DNA from: Psychrobacter sp. APC 3426
Lineage (GTDB): Bacteria; Pseudomonadota; Gammaproteobacteria; Pseudomonadales; Moraxellaceae
Assembly (NCBI RefSeq): GCF_030408035.1
Contig: NZ_JASDCF010000001.1
Coordinates: forward strand, 310,001-374,000
Direction: 5' to 3'
DNA length: 64,000 nt
Part shown: in pieces, positions 44,487 through 55,400 of the stretch
How positions within the stretch are numbered: the first letter of the stretch is position 1
Layout of the letters: each line of letters starts with the position of its first letter
Made by a program: the position numbers and the translations under genes
Notes under the pieces: generated by a model
What the model was told of the DNA's origin: nothing
Database searches by the model: none
What the model saw: the letters and a program-made list of their open reading frames with translations, nothing else

Positions 44487-45170
44487 CTAAGCCTTACCTT
44501 GCTCTTTCAGCGTTTTCCACGCCTGATTGCGCAGATATTTTGGTAATGCATTCGCCGCATCGCTACCACCAGAGGTCATAAACTGAGCAATACCTAATTG
44601 TCCAATCACCACCGCATCTGGCCAAGCATCTTCATGGCTTGCTTGCCCATCATGTGTCTTTAATAGCGGCGCACCGTTTCCGGCGATGGGCAGGTTAAGG
44701 GCTGTCTGGCTATCATAATCAAGCAGCTGCTCGGTATCTTCGCCATTGTCTTGATTAACGGGCTGCATAACATTGTCTATTACAGCATATTGCCCAAAAT
44801 AAACTTGCTGCATACGCGCATCAAGCGCGCTATAAACTTGGGTCAAGCCGTACTTTTGATAGGCACATTGGGCAATCGCTTGTAGGCTAGAAATACCCAC
44901 ACAAGGAATATCGTGCGCCACTGATAGCGCTTGCACCACTGCCGTATTAATCCGTATACCGCTAAATGCGCCAGGACCTCGGTTAAATATCAATGCTTGT
45001 ATATCAGCCAGACGCAGATTAGCCTCAGACAATGCCGCATCAATCATCGGCAGAATTTGCTGGGTCTGCTGACGTTTGCCCGTCTCAGTATGGCTCGAGA
45101 GTACTTGACCACTGGCATCTAAAATCGCGATTGAACACTGATCAAACACGGTATCCATTGCTAAAAACAT
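44487..45170 (-). CDS. tsaB: tRNA N6-adenosine threonylcarbamoylation protein TsaB
   Basis: A 227-residue ASKHA-fold partner of TsaD in t6A synthesis at tRNA position 37. The N-terminus MFLAMDTVFDQCSIAI fits the family; this Met at 45170 was chosen because AGG lies five bases before it, and the frame extends two more Met-type codons upstream. The loop FNRGPGAFSGIRI matches the GPGSFTGxRI signature near residue 70. It lies upstream of uppP and downstream of ffh's terminator. Confidence 0.93.
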   Translation of the reverse strand: MFLAMDTVFDQCSIAILDASGQVLSSHTETGKRQQTQQILPMIDAALSEANLRLADIQALIFNRGPGAFSGIRINTAVVQALSVAHDIPCVGISSLQAIAQCAYQKYGLTQVYSALDARMQQVYFGQYAVIDNVMQPVNQDNGEDTEQLLDYDSQTALNLPIAGNGAPLLKTHDGQASHEDAWPDAVVIGQLGIAQFMTSGGSDAANALPKYLRNQAWKTLKEQGKA

Positions 45171-45303
45171 CATCACCTCGGCTTATTCGCTTGGCATTAT
45201 AAAACAGCGCCTATCATAGCATTTAGGATAAGCGAATTTTATTAATTTCTACGTTTTTCATACTTTATCCATCAGATATTATTTAAATATGACAGACATA
45301 AAA

Positions 45304-45338
45304 AAAGACCTCAAAACTGTTTTAGCTTTGAGGTCTTT
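45304..45338 (-). terminator. intrinsic terminator of ffh
   Basis: A 12-base perfect stem AAAGACCTCAAA / TTTGAGGTCTTT with an 11-base loop; A-run on the left side gives T-run on the minus strand. It lies between ffh and tsaB. Confidence 0.85.
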
Positions 45339-45385
45339 ATTAACATCCTTTGTTAATACTGACTGCAACGACAGCCTGCTAGCAT

Positions 45386-46933
45386 TTAAAAGCGCGTCTT
45401 AAACTTTTTTGGCGCTTGGTTTTGTAGCTCTTGCATCTGCTTTTGCATCTCTTCAGTGCTTGGCATGTTATTTGGATCAAGGCCCATCTGCTTCGCCATT
45501 TGCTGCGGATTCACGTCTTTAGCGCCGCCTTGCTGACCGCCACCGCCAAATAGAGGACCGCCACCACCGGCACCGCCGCCGCCACCCATCAAACCTTGCA
45601 TAGACTTCATCATTTTACTGATGCCTTCTGGCTTTGAAATCATTTTCATCATTTTTGCCATTTGCTTGTGCTGCTTGAGCAAACGATTCACGTCTTGAAT
45701 CTCACGTCCAGAACCTGCGGCAATACGGCGCTTACGGCTAGGATTTATCTTATCTGGGTTTTTGCGCTCAAACGGCGTCATGGAATTAATCAGGGCTTCC
45801 ATCTCACGTACTTTTTCTTCAGGCTTAGCGTCTTCAACCGCTTTTTGCATATCAGAGCCACCCATACCAGGCATCTTATCTAAGAATCCTGCCATACCGC
45901 CCATGCTTTTCATTTGCTGGAATTGGGTTAATAAATCCTCAAGGTCGAAGTCGCCACCCTTTTGCATCTTCTTCGCCATTTTTTCGGCTTTATCACGGTC
46001 GATTTTTTGTTCAACTTCTTCGACCAAACTCAGTACGTCACCCATACCAAGGATACGCTGGGCAATACGCTCTGGGTGGAACAACTCTAACGCATCTAAC
46101 TTTTCACCGCGACCTAAGAATTTAATTGGTTTGCCGGTGATAGCACGTACAGAAAGCGCCGCACCGCCACGCGCATCACCATCGGTTTTGGTTAAGATAA
46201 CCCCGGTCAGTGGCAACGCATCATTAAAGGCTTTGGCAGTATTGGCCGCATCTTGACCCGTCATCGCATCGACGACAAACAAGGTTTCTGAAGGATTGAC
46301 TGCCGCCGTGAGGGCTTTAATCTCATCCATCATGGTGTCGTCGATATGTAAGCGACCTGCGGTATCAATAATCAGAATATCTTGATACTGGATTTTGGCC
46401 TCTTCGATAGCACGTAGGGCGATATCGATCGGGTTTTCGTCAGTCGTTGAATTGACGAACTTGGCATTCACTTGACCAGCTACTTGCTCAAGCTGGGCAA
46501 TAGCAGCTGGGCGGTAGACGTCAGCTGAGACCAACATGACTTTTTTCTTATGACGCTCTTGCAAAAATTTGGCCAATTTACCAGCCGTGGTGGTTTTACC
46601 AGCACCTTGCAAACCTGCTAATAGATACACGACTGGTGGTTTACCTGTCATCTCAAGCTGCTGATTGGCACTGCCCATCATTTCGGTCAGCTCGTCGTGA
46701 ACGATTTTTACAAACGCTTGTCCTGGTGCCAATTCTTTCAGCACTTCCGCACCCAGTGCCTGCTCTTTTACGCGTTTTACAAAATCACGAGTGACTGGCA
46801 GCGCCACGTCGGCTTCTAGTAGCGCCATACGCACTTCACGCAAGGTGTCTTTGATGTTGTCTTCTGTCAGTTGACCTGTGCCCACGATATTACGTAGGCT
46901 CGACGATAAGCGTTCTGTTAAGGTATCAAACAT
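45386..46933 (-). CDS. ffh: signal recognition particle protein Ffh
   Basis: This 515-residue SRP54 GTPase recognises signal sequences on nascent inner-membrane proteins. N domain: LTERLSSSLRNIVGTGQLTEDNIKD. G domain: GLQGAGKTTTAGKLA near residue 108, DTAGRLHIDD, TKTDGDARGGAALS and GRGEKLDAL. M domain: Met-rich, with DKMPGMGG, SRKRRIAAGSG and MKMISKPEGISKMMKSM. A Gly-rich stretch and a Pro/Gln/Met tail make it longer than E. coli Ffh (453). It is divergent from ypjD as in many gammaproteobacteria. Confidence 0.97.
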   Translation of the reverse strand: MFDTLTERLSSSLRNIVGTGQLTEDNIKDTLREVRMALLEADVALPVTRDFVKRVKEQALGAEVLKELAPGQAFVKIVHDELTEMMGSANQQLEMTGKPPVVYLLAGLQGAGKTTTAGKLAKFLQERHKKKVMLVSADVYRPAAIAQLEQVAGQVNAKFVNSTTDENPIDIALRAIEEAKIQYQDILIIDTAGRLHIDDTMMDEIKALTAAVNPSETLFVVDAMTGQDAANTAKAFNDALPLTGVILTKTDGDARGGAALSVRAITGKPIKFLGRGEKLDALELFHPERIAQRILGMGDVLSLVEEVEQKIDRDKAEKMAKKMQKGGDFDLEDLLTQFQQMKSMGGMAGFLDKMPGMGGSDMQKAVEDAKPEEKVREMEALINSMTPFERKNPDKINPSRKRRIAAGSGREIQDVNRLLKQHKQMAKMMKMISKPEGISKMMKSMQGLMGGGGGAGGGGPLFGGGGQQGGAKDVNPQQMAKQMGLDPNNMPSTEEMQKQMQELQNQAPKKFKTRF

Positions 46934-47026
46934 AAATAGCTCTCAGTTAAAATAATTCGCAGTTAATAATTTTTGGTTAAAATAGTTTTTAGTTAAAATA
47001 GCTCTTGATTGAAGTAATTGTTGATT
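46934..47026. repeat. degenerate 16-base tandem repeat upstream of ffh
   Basis: About six imperfect units of AAAATAGTTTTTAGTT-type sequence follow one another directly upstream of the ffh ATG. The best two are AAAATAGTTTTTAGTT and AAAATAGCTCTTGATT; units vary from 14 to 16 bases. They would be transcribed in the ffh leader. The rest of the 466-base spacer 46934-47399 is AT-rich with no gene seen; it must hold the ffh and ypjD promoters. Confidence 0.6.
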
Positions 47027-47399
47027 CAATCAGCGTTAAGTAACCCATTAAAGGGTTTCTAAATAATATAGGGTGTGTTTACACATCTAGCGACGCTCTT
47101 ATAAAAGCGTCACAAAAAACAGCACAGTATCAATACTATAGCATTAAGATGATTCAAAGCTTATAGTGGTTTTGCAAAAAGGATGCTTACAACACTTATA
47201 TCACATGTATTTTAGGGGTTATTTAATTTGCATCTCAATTGACTGACTATAAGCATTTGTAGGCGATAAGCAAGATGATGCTCAATTGCTCCCCATTTTA
47301 TGATAAATTGGAAGATTATTCTAATCATTCCGATAATACCACTTTAGCGATAAATTGAGCGGCCATTCTGCGCTCAGTATGAGATGAGGCTTTATATCT

Positions 47400-48191
47400 G
47401 TGCACCTTGCATTCTTACTTGCTAGCCTGATTTACATCTTAGTCAGCGTTTACATAGGTTGGGCGCTGATTCAGGATAAACCCATATCAAAGAGCATCAG
47501 TTTAGGGTTATTACTGGTTGGTATGCTCGCGCACGCCACACTACTCTACCCGTATGTCGTGACCCTCTATGGGCTAAACTTCAACCTGTTTAACATCATT
47601 AGTTTAATCAGTTTGTTTTTCTTATTCTTCTACGTGCTGTTTAGCCTATACCGTCCTATCGTCAGCCTTGGTATCTTAGCAGCGCCTACTGCACTGATAG
47701 GCATGACCGTCGGTTTCGTCGGCCGCGCCCCTTATCAACCCATTACCGACATCAGCGTTGGGCTTGAGACTCATATTTTGTTATCACTTGCCGCCTATTG
47801 TGTGCTGCTGATGGCAGCGGTGCAAGCGCTATTTTTACGGTTACAAATTCGTGAACTTAAGCATCAGACCATTCATCGCTTTTGGGTCAATAAACTCCCG
47901 TCACTGCAAAGTATGGAAAGCTTATTATTCGATATGCTGTTGGTCGGCTTTGTTTTACTGAGTATCGCGCTAGGAATTGGCTTTGTTTATGTAGAAGACT
48001 TGATGGCACAGCATCTTGCTCACAAAACGGTATTTAGCCTGCTGTCATGGTTATTATTTGGTGCACTGCTACTTGGCAATTGGCGGGCAGGATGGCGTGG
48101 TAAACGTGCTGCTAACATCACCATTTACGCTTTTATTCTACTGGCGATTGGCTTTGTCGGTAGCAAGTTTGTGTTGGAGATGCTGTTATAA
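47400..48191 (+). CDS. ypjD: YpjD/CcsA-like cytochrome c assembly membrane protein
   Basis: A 263-residue membrane protein with about eight helices and a GTG start. The segments HATLLYPYV and ETHILLSLAAYCVLLMAAVQALFL, followed by HKTVFSLLSWLLFGALLLGNW, carry the His residues typical of the CcsA/CcmC/YpjD haem-handling family. Divergent from ffh, as in E. coli (ypjD-ffh). It has a strong shared terminator with purU downstream. Whether this member binds haem is unproven. Confidence 0.87.
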   Translation: MHLAFLLASLIYILVSVYIGWALIQDKPISKSISLGLLLVGMLAHATLLYPYVVTLYGLNFNLFNIISLISLFFLFFYVLFSLYRPIVSLGILAAPTALIGMTVGFVGRAPYQPITDISVGLETHILLSLAAYCVLLMAAVQALFLRLQIRELKHQTIHRFWVNKLPSLQSMESLLFDMLLVGFVLLSIALGIGFVYVEDLMAQHLAHKTVFSLLSWLLFGALLLGNWRAGWRGKRAANITIYAFILLAIGFVGSKFVLEMLL

Positions 48192-48229
48192 AGGTAGTTT
48201 TAGAACAATAATGTGATTTGCAAAATATA

Positions 48230-48264
48230 GCCGCCAGTATTAAATACTAATACTGGCGGCTTAT
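48230..48264. terminator. bidirectional terminator between ypjD and purU
   Basis: A 13-base perfect stem GCCGCCAGTATTA / TAATACTGGCGGC with loop AATAC, then TTATT. It lies between two convergent genes and can serve both. Confidence 0.85.
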
Positions 48265-48319
48265 TATTAACTCTGCTTAAAAAGCTTTCTTTTGATTTTA
48301 AAATTGCTCTAGCAAAGAG

Positions 48320-49249
48320 CTAGTTAAAAACCACGGTTTTATTGCCCGCCACAATCACGCGGTTTTGTACATGCCAATTCACGGCGCGCGCCAATACATT
48401 GCGCTCGATATCACGGCCAATAGCACGTAATTCTGTCACGCCTTGACGATGGGTCACACGGTGCACATCTTGCTCAATGATGGGGCCTTGATCGAGCTCA
48501 GCAGTCACATAATGCGCAGTCGCCCCAATCAGCTTGACGCCTTTCTCATAGGCCTGACGATATGGGTCAGCCCCCACAAATGCGGGCAAAAACGAGTGAT
48601 GAATATTGATAACTTGCATCGGCCAACGCTTGACAAAATCAGACGATAAAATCTGCATATAACGCGCCAATACCAGCAAATCATTGCCTGCCATCAACGT
48701 ATGAATCTGCTCTTCCGCCTCGGCTTTATTATCCTTGGTCACTGGTATATAGTGAAAAGGTATGCCAAAATTCTCTACTGCTTGGCGCAGATCCTCATGA
48801 TTACTGACAACAGATGTAATCTCGCAATCGAGTAATCCGCGCTGATGACGCCACAGTAAATCTAATAGCGCATGATCGAACTTTGATACTAAAATACCAA
48901 CCTTGGTTTTAATCGCATTGTTATGCAAGCGCCACGCCATATTGTGACGCTTGGCCACCGTATGACCGAAGCTGGCTTCAAAGTTATCCATAATCTCGCT
49001 CAAGCCTGCTAACGCAAACTCCAAACGCATAAAGTACTGCCCACCTTCATGAGCCGTTGAATACTGATCGAGCGTAATAATATTACCACTATAACGGTGT
49101 ATAAACTCAGATACGGCCTGTACGATACCTGCTTGATCACGACACTTAATCAGTAGCGTCGCGGTATCAATAACATCGGTAGATAGTACATTTTGAGAAG
49201 TTTTGCTCGACTTTATGCTTGCTGTAGCAGTCGTGGTATTGTCTGACAT
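48320..49249 (-). CDS. purU: formyltetrahydrofolate deformylase
   Basis: This 309-residue enzyme hydrolyses 10-formyl-THF to formate and THF, balancing one-carbon pools. An N-terminal ACT domain (LLIKCRDQAGIVQAVSEFIHRYSGNIITLDQ) is followed by the formyltransferase-like domain. That domain has INIHHSFLPAFVGADPYRQAYEKGVKLIGATAHYVTAELDQGPIIEQDV, with the catalytic Asn-His and Asp. About 25 extra Ser/Thr residues at the N-terminus suggest that a later start is possible. Convergent with ypjD. Confidence 0.96.
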   Translation of the reverse strand: MSDNTTTATASIKSSKTSQNVLSTDVIDTATLLIKCRDQAGIVQAVSEFIHRYSGNIITLDQYSTAHEGGQYFMRLEFALAGLSEIMDNFEASFGHTVAKRHNMAWRLHNNAIKTKVGILVSKFDHALLDLLWRHQRGLLDCEITSVVSNHEDLRQAVENFGIPFHYIPVTKDNKAEAEEQIHTLMAGNDLLVLARYMQILSSDFVKRWPMQVINIHHSFLPAFVGADPYRQAYEKGVKLIGATAHYVTAELDQGPIIEQDVHRVTHRQGVTELRAIGRDIERNVLARAVNWHVQNRVIVAGNKTVVFN

Positions 49250-49387
49250 AGTGCGCCCAATTAAAAATGAAACGTGCTGCTTACTTTGAATATGGTTAGC
49301 AGCATAGGAAACTGACTATTCTAATCGCTTTTGCAAAAATTTGCTGATTGAGTTGCTTGTATTTAATTATTGAGATTACAAATGCAA

Positions 49388-49418
49388 AAACCCCCAACGC
49401 GGGGTTGGGGGTTTGTAT
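49388..49418 (-). terminator. strong terminator between the giant lipoprotein gene and purU
   Basis: An 11-base perfect stem AAACCCCCAAC / GTTGGGGGTTT with loop GCGGG lies about 40 bases after the giant gene's stop (minus strand) and 140 bases before the purU start. It would end the giant gene's transcript before purU. Confidence 0.88.
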
Positions 49419-49451
49419 TTATAGTTTTTTATTTTATAAGGTTGTTAATCT

Positions 49452-52400
49452 CTACTGGGCTTGAATCACTTTAGAGAAGCCAAATCCATTACTATTTACG
49501 CTAATAGTAGACCCTAAGTCAAATGCTTTACTAAAGTCTACTATGAAGCTGTTATAACCTGTAGATATGTTACTTGGACCTTCACCGTTAATAGATACAG
49601 AATAATTTGGCTGATAAGGAGATAAAACCACCTTGGAGATATCCTTCTCAGCATCGATATTGATACTCATACTATCAATACATGGAACACCACCAGTACC
49701 AAATGGACTTGCATGATCTATCCAAGGTGTAATTAAGCTCGAATCACTTATCGACAGGTCGCCTAACTGATACGGTAATACATAGTTGATACTTTGTGTA
49801 CTCTCACTACCGTTCAAGAACGTTGAAGCATCAAACCGCACTTTCACCCAAGTTGAATAGCGTATTGGATAACGAATCTCAAAATCAGCTCGCCCTACTT
49901 CATCAGTTGTAAATGAATAACCATCTTCAGATACTTGGCCATTTATAATAGCTACTGGATTGATAGGGTCTAATCTACCATTTCCTATACTACCATCATC
50001 ATTGATATTGATGTCAGCATCTTTATCTAGAGTGTAATTATACTCTGGATCTTCAGTATCATACCAATTAGACTTAAAGATAAGTGGTTCTTGCTTAGTA
50101 GATGTCTTAAGTGCTGGCGTATTTACTTTACCATCTTTATCTATAGTATTTGCACCTTGATAAGCTACATTTGTATTCAGTAAGCATACCTTTCCTTGAG
50201 CGTATTCAACTGCATAAGACTTAATTGATACTTCTTTATTTGGCACAGCACGGCCCGAACCATCCATGACCGATATCGAACCACGTACAGTATAATAAAT
50301 ATCATCTGATGATATCTTATCAGCGAATGCTAAGGTCGTATACACTGCTTCTTCTGATACGGTAATAGTGGTTGTTCTAGTAGGAACATTAAATTTATCA
50401 TCGAGTAGTCGAGCATTGATAACCACACCGCCAATAGGTGAGCTAGCGTTGGCTTGGTAGACAACACGTGCTTCACCTCTACTGTTTGTTACTGCTGTGG
50501 CAGCTGACAAACGACCTGCTGAAGAGTCTGACGTGCGACTAAAGACAACGGTTTGTCCTTCAACTGGTACATCGTTTTTATCTTTTACTGTAGCGACAAT
50601 TTCAGTACTACCACCTGGAGTAATAACCGACTTCACCGCTTGGAATAGCATTTTAGCAGGTGTTGTAGCACGAAAACGTGTATCAACTGTCGTTTGGTAA
50701 CGAGGCTGGCCATTGACATTTTCACCGAGAACTGTTGCTTGCAATACAGCGGTACCAGCAAGATTAGATTTTAACCATACTTTCACGGTAATGATATTGC
50801 CCTGAATATCAGTTGCCTTAATAGGCTTAGTTACAATAACCTTATCAGTGAACTTATCTAAATAGTTAGGAATCAAGCTACCAATAGTCGTTTGCACTTC
50901 AACTTCTTTACCGACAAGAGTTGCTGCCTGTTCTGCACTATCAGCACGAATTTGAACATTAATTAATTGTGGCTCATCGACATTATAAACGTCTTCAATA
51001 TTAATAAAGCTGATGCCCGCTTGAGAAATCTTAATCAGCTCAATACTATTTAAACTACGCTGAATATTGATACTATTTTCACCCAAAGCGCGAGCAAATA
51101 CACGTAAGTTACCATTGCTATCAAAGGTCAAATCAGCTTCGTTAATATTAAACACCGCTTGACCATCTGCATTGCTAATAGCAGTTGCACTAGAGTGAAT
51201 AACATCACCGTTCGCGTCGACCAACTCCATACCAGCATTGGCAATAGCACGTCCTGCACCATCTACTAATGTGGTCGTGATAGTAGTAGAAGCGCCATCT
51301 TTTAGATTGGCTTCTGTAGCTGCAATAGTAATCTCTGTACCGATAGCTGATAAGCTTAATGACTTCTCTTCACGCACTTGCATGCTGACCTTGCCATCTG
51401 CATCGTATTGCGGTGTCACGATTTTAGCGTGAATCACTACGCTATGATTTAGACGCGAATTGATAGAGTTGGCTGCTAGGATGACGCCGACATCGATCTG
51501 ACCATTAGCATCAGTGGTTACCATACTTGGTGTGGTTAACGCCGCACCACTGGCCTCTAAGTCTTCAATACTTAACTGTACAGGTACTCCTGCCAAGATA
51601 CCGCCTTTGCTGTCAGTCACACGGAAGGTAGCATTGGTCTGATCACCCCCAGTGTTTAGAGTAGACTTATCAGAGGACGCTATGAGCTGATAACTATCAA
51701 TCGTAGCAGTATCTACTGCAACGATATAGTTCTGTATCAAATCAATGTTTTCAGCCGTGGTGGTGGTGGCCGTTAGCTTGATACCCGCTTCTAGAGTTGC
51801 TTGGTTAACGTTAGCGCCGTCTATGAGCGTGAGATCAAAGGTTGCTACACCGTCACCATTAGTTGTAGCAATGTTATTACTAATAGTCACGCCTGTTTGT
51901 ATAGAATCTTCCACATTTAAACGCACTTCACGATTAGCAATACTGCCCTTTTTATTCTCTACACGCACAAATACTTTAAATGTATCACCCTTCGTATTAA
52001 CGACTTTATTAGCGCCAATCGTTATATTTTCTTGCGTACCACTTGCATCTGGGGCCATCGTCTCGACGATGCTGGTTTTCGTGGCAATATTATTATTCTC
52101 ATCGGTTGCTGAGAATACAACTTTAAAGTTACTGCCGATGAGTTTTTTCTGCTCATCAGTTAGACCAGATGGCACAGCAAGTGTAAAGCTAGCTCTCCCC
52201 GACTCATTGGTAGTTTGCGTGCCACTAGTGACTAAGCTAACCCCTTGAGCCGCAATGGCAGCGGGGAGTGCTAAGTAAACTGTCTTGCCTGCAATGACAT
52301 TGTCTTTACTGTCTTTGGCTATCACCTCAACTTGAGTCTCACCACCGTTTAGATTCAGTTTTTTCGGTGTGATAGCTATCAAATCAATAGCGGCTTTAGT

Positions 52401-55400
52401 TGACTGTATATTAAACTGAATTTCTTGCTTCTTACCTGTCAATGTCTCAGTCAAAGTAGCTGTTAGCTTTTGGTTTTTTAGAGCAGCTTTTTGCTCTGCG
52501 GTTAAGTTACTCGGTACAGTAACGGTAAAGCCTGCCGTGCCGGTAGCGTTGGTACTGACAATATTAGTCGCCGATCCTAACTTACCATTTACAGTTAATA
52601 GCTTTGCCAACTCTTCATTAGCAAATTCTAGCTTGATAGGCTGCCCACCGATACTGATGTTGGTATTTCGAGTACTCAGTGCTGCATTAACCACAACTGT
52701 ATCGCCTTCGCCATTCAATGTATAGAAAGGACGATTATTGATAAGATTTGGTGGATTTAGTACTGTCAAATCAACCACTGGGGTTAAGATATCTACTTTG
52801 GTTATAGCAGAAGTATAAGTTTCGCCTTTTTCGACATACGACAGCTGATAATTAATACCAGTAGATTTAAGCTCGGTACGCTCTTTTGCTGTCAGCCCTT
52901 CTGGGATAGTAACTATAAACGTCGTCTCACCACCAAAGTCAGTAGTCGCTGACTCTGCATTGACAGTAACACCGTAATCGAGTGCAGCTTTACCTAACTG
53001 GATAGCAACTGTCTGTCCTTTAACTGGCGTTTGCTTACCTTTATCCAATAGCTTGATACTTATAGTACCGCTACCGCCAAGCTCACTAATTGAAGGCGTA
53101 AGAATAGAAGCAAACTCTAAACTCGTTGCTGGCTGTACCACTTTGACAACTGCATCTGTAATTTTAGCGACTGTGCCATCATCATCCGTTAAAGTAACAT
53201 TGTATTTAATACCTGATGTAATTAGTGTTGTACGTTGTACTGGTGTTAAATCTTGACTAAGGTTAACAGTAAATACTGCATTGCCAGCTTCATTGGTTGT
53301 TTGCTCATTTCCTTGGATACTGACGCCTGCGACATCACTGATCTCAAGCTTAACTTTTTGCCCTACTGCAACATTACCATTAGGACGTTTAGCAGATACT
53401 TGAATAGTAAACTGCTTGTCTGTGACAGTCACCACTTTAGGAGAGCTAATCGAAGTAAGTTTAATATCACTTTTGGCTAACTCTGAACTGATTTTTATAG
53501 CTGAACTACTGATACTACTACTTGCACCTGAGGCTTCAACAGCTTTGGCAGTTAACACAAAACCCTTTTGTGCCTCTAGCTTATCTTTCTGTGATTTAGC
53601 CAAACCTGCAGGAACACTAACTTTATAACTAACTACGCCTTGAGCATTGGTCGTTTGGGTCGCAGTACTATCTAGAGTCAGTAAGCCAGAATCAATTAGA
53701 GCTTTCGGTAGCATTGCTGTGACGCTTTGGTTAGCAATAACCCCGCCATTTTTATCATTCACACGGAAGCTAATGACTGCACTACCACCTGAACTTGATA
53801 ATTGAACTTTATCACTGCTACCAAAATTAATTTGATACTGTGCAGCAGGGATAACCACAGAGGCATTATAATTACTGGCAGTGACACCATCATTGTCAGT
53901 TAAGGTTGCAGTATAAGTAACGCCTGACTTTACTAGTGCTTCACGTTGGGCTTGGGTTAAATCTGGGCTTATATCTACGATAAATGTCACATTACCTGAT
54001 GAATCAGTCTTTTTCTCATCGTCTTTAACAGTAATACCCGTCATCTGAGTAAGCTTTAGCTTGACGACTTTATCAGCTGCTGCACTACCATCTTTGCGTT
54101 TACCTGATACTTGAATCGTGAACTGGTCTTTTAAAATATTAACGACTTTAGGATTGGTCTCTGATGTTAAGACCGTTAAGCTTTTCTGTATTTTATTACT
54201 GACGTTAATAGGCGTACTATTAGCACTAGTAGTAGCTCCTGATGCCTCAGTCAGCTTAGCACTCAAGATAAATCCACTGGCTTTTTCTAATGCTGATTTC
54301 TGTGTAGGTGATAGCCCAGTCGGAATACGAACGGTATAGTTCACGATACCTTTATCATTTGTTGTCTGATTAGCAGCAGTATCTAAGGTCAACAATCCTG
54401 CATCCACTAAAGCTTTTGGCAGGCTTACCGAGACTTTCTGATTGGCTATAACGCCACCGTCTTTATCATTAACTCGGAAACTAATGACAGTACTGCCACC
54501 TGAGCTTGAGAGCTCTGCATTGCTGCTGCTACCAAAATTGATTTTGTATGCAGCACTAGGCACAGATGCTTTAATACTATAATTTTCAGTGGCAACCCCA
54601 TCTTCATCAGTCAATGCAACAGTATAGGCAATACCTGTTTTTTCAAATGCCTTACGTTGTTCTAGAGTCAATGCTTGGTCTATATTTACGGTGAACACAG
54701 CATTACCAGCACTGTTAGTGACTTGTTCACCACCTTCGATACTAATGCCTTTGACATTGTTAATTGCAAGCTTCACAGGCTTACCTGTAGCAGCACTACC
54801 ATTCGGACGCTTAGCAGATACTTGAATCGTAAACTGGTCTTTTAAAACGTTTACGATGCTAGGAGTGGTTTTTGCAGTCAGGATGGTTTGACTTCTACTA
54901 GGGTCTGCAGTCACAGGAATACGATTACTGCTTGTATTGATACTTGCACCTGAGGCTTCTACCAAACGGGCATTTAGGACGAACCCACCTGCTTTTTCAA
55001 GTTCTGCTCTTTGTGTAGGAGATAGCCCTGCAGGAATACGAACCGTATAACTGACATTACCTTGAGCATCAGTTGCTTGGTTTGCTGCACTTTCAAGCGT
55101 TATCAGCCCTTTTTGAGTCAAACTACTTGGTAAGCTTGCTGTTACAGTTTGGTTGGCTATTACGCCGCCATTTTTATCATTAACGCGGAAACTTAAAGTG
55201 GTTACACCGCCTGTACTCAACAGCTTATCAGTACTACTGCTGCCAAAGTTTAGCTTATATTCAGCCACTGGAATGATAACTGGTGCCTTATACTTATTCG
55301 TAGCCACGCCATCTTCATCAGTCAAAGTCACGGTATAAGGAATACCAGACTTCACCAAATCTTGACGTTGCTTTTCTGTCAAATCTTGGCTTAAGTTGAC

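Noticed and set aside
45762-46256. 164-codon plus-strand frame within ffh
   Set aside because: Antisense to the conserved ffh G and M domains; a shadow frame caused by codon bias.
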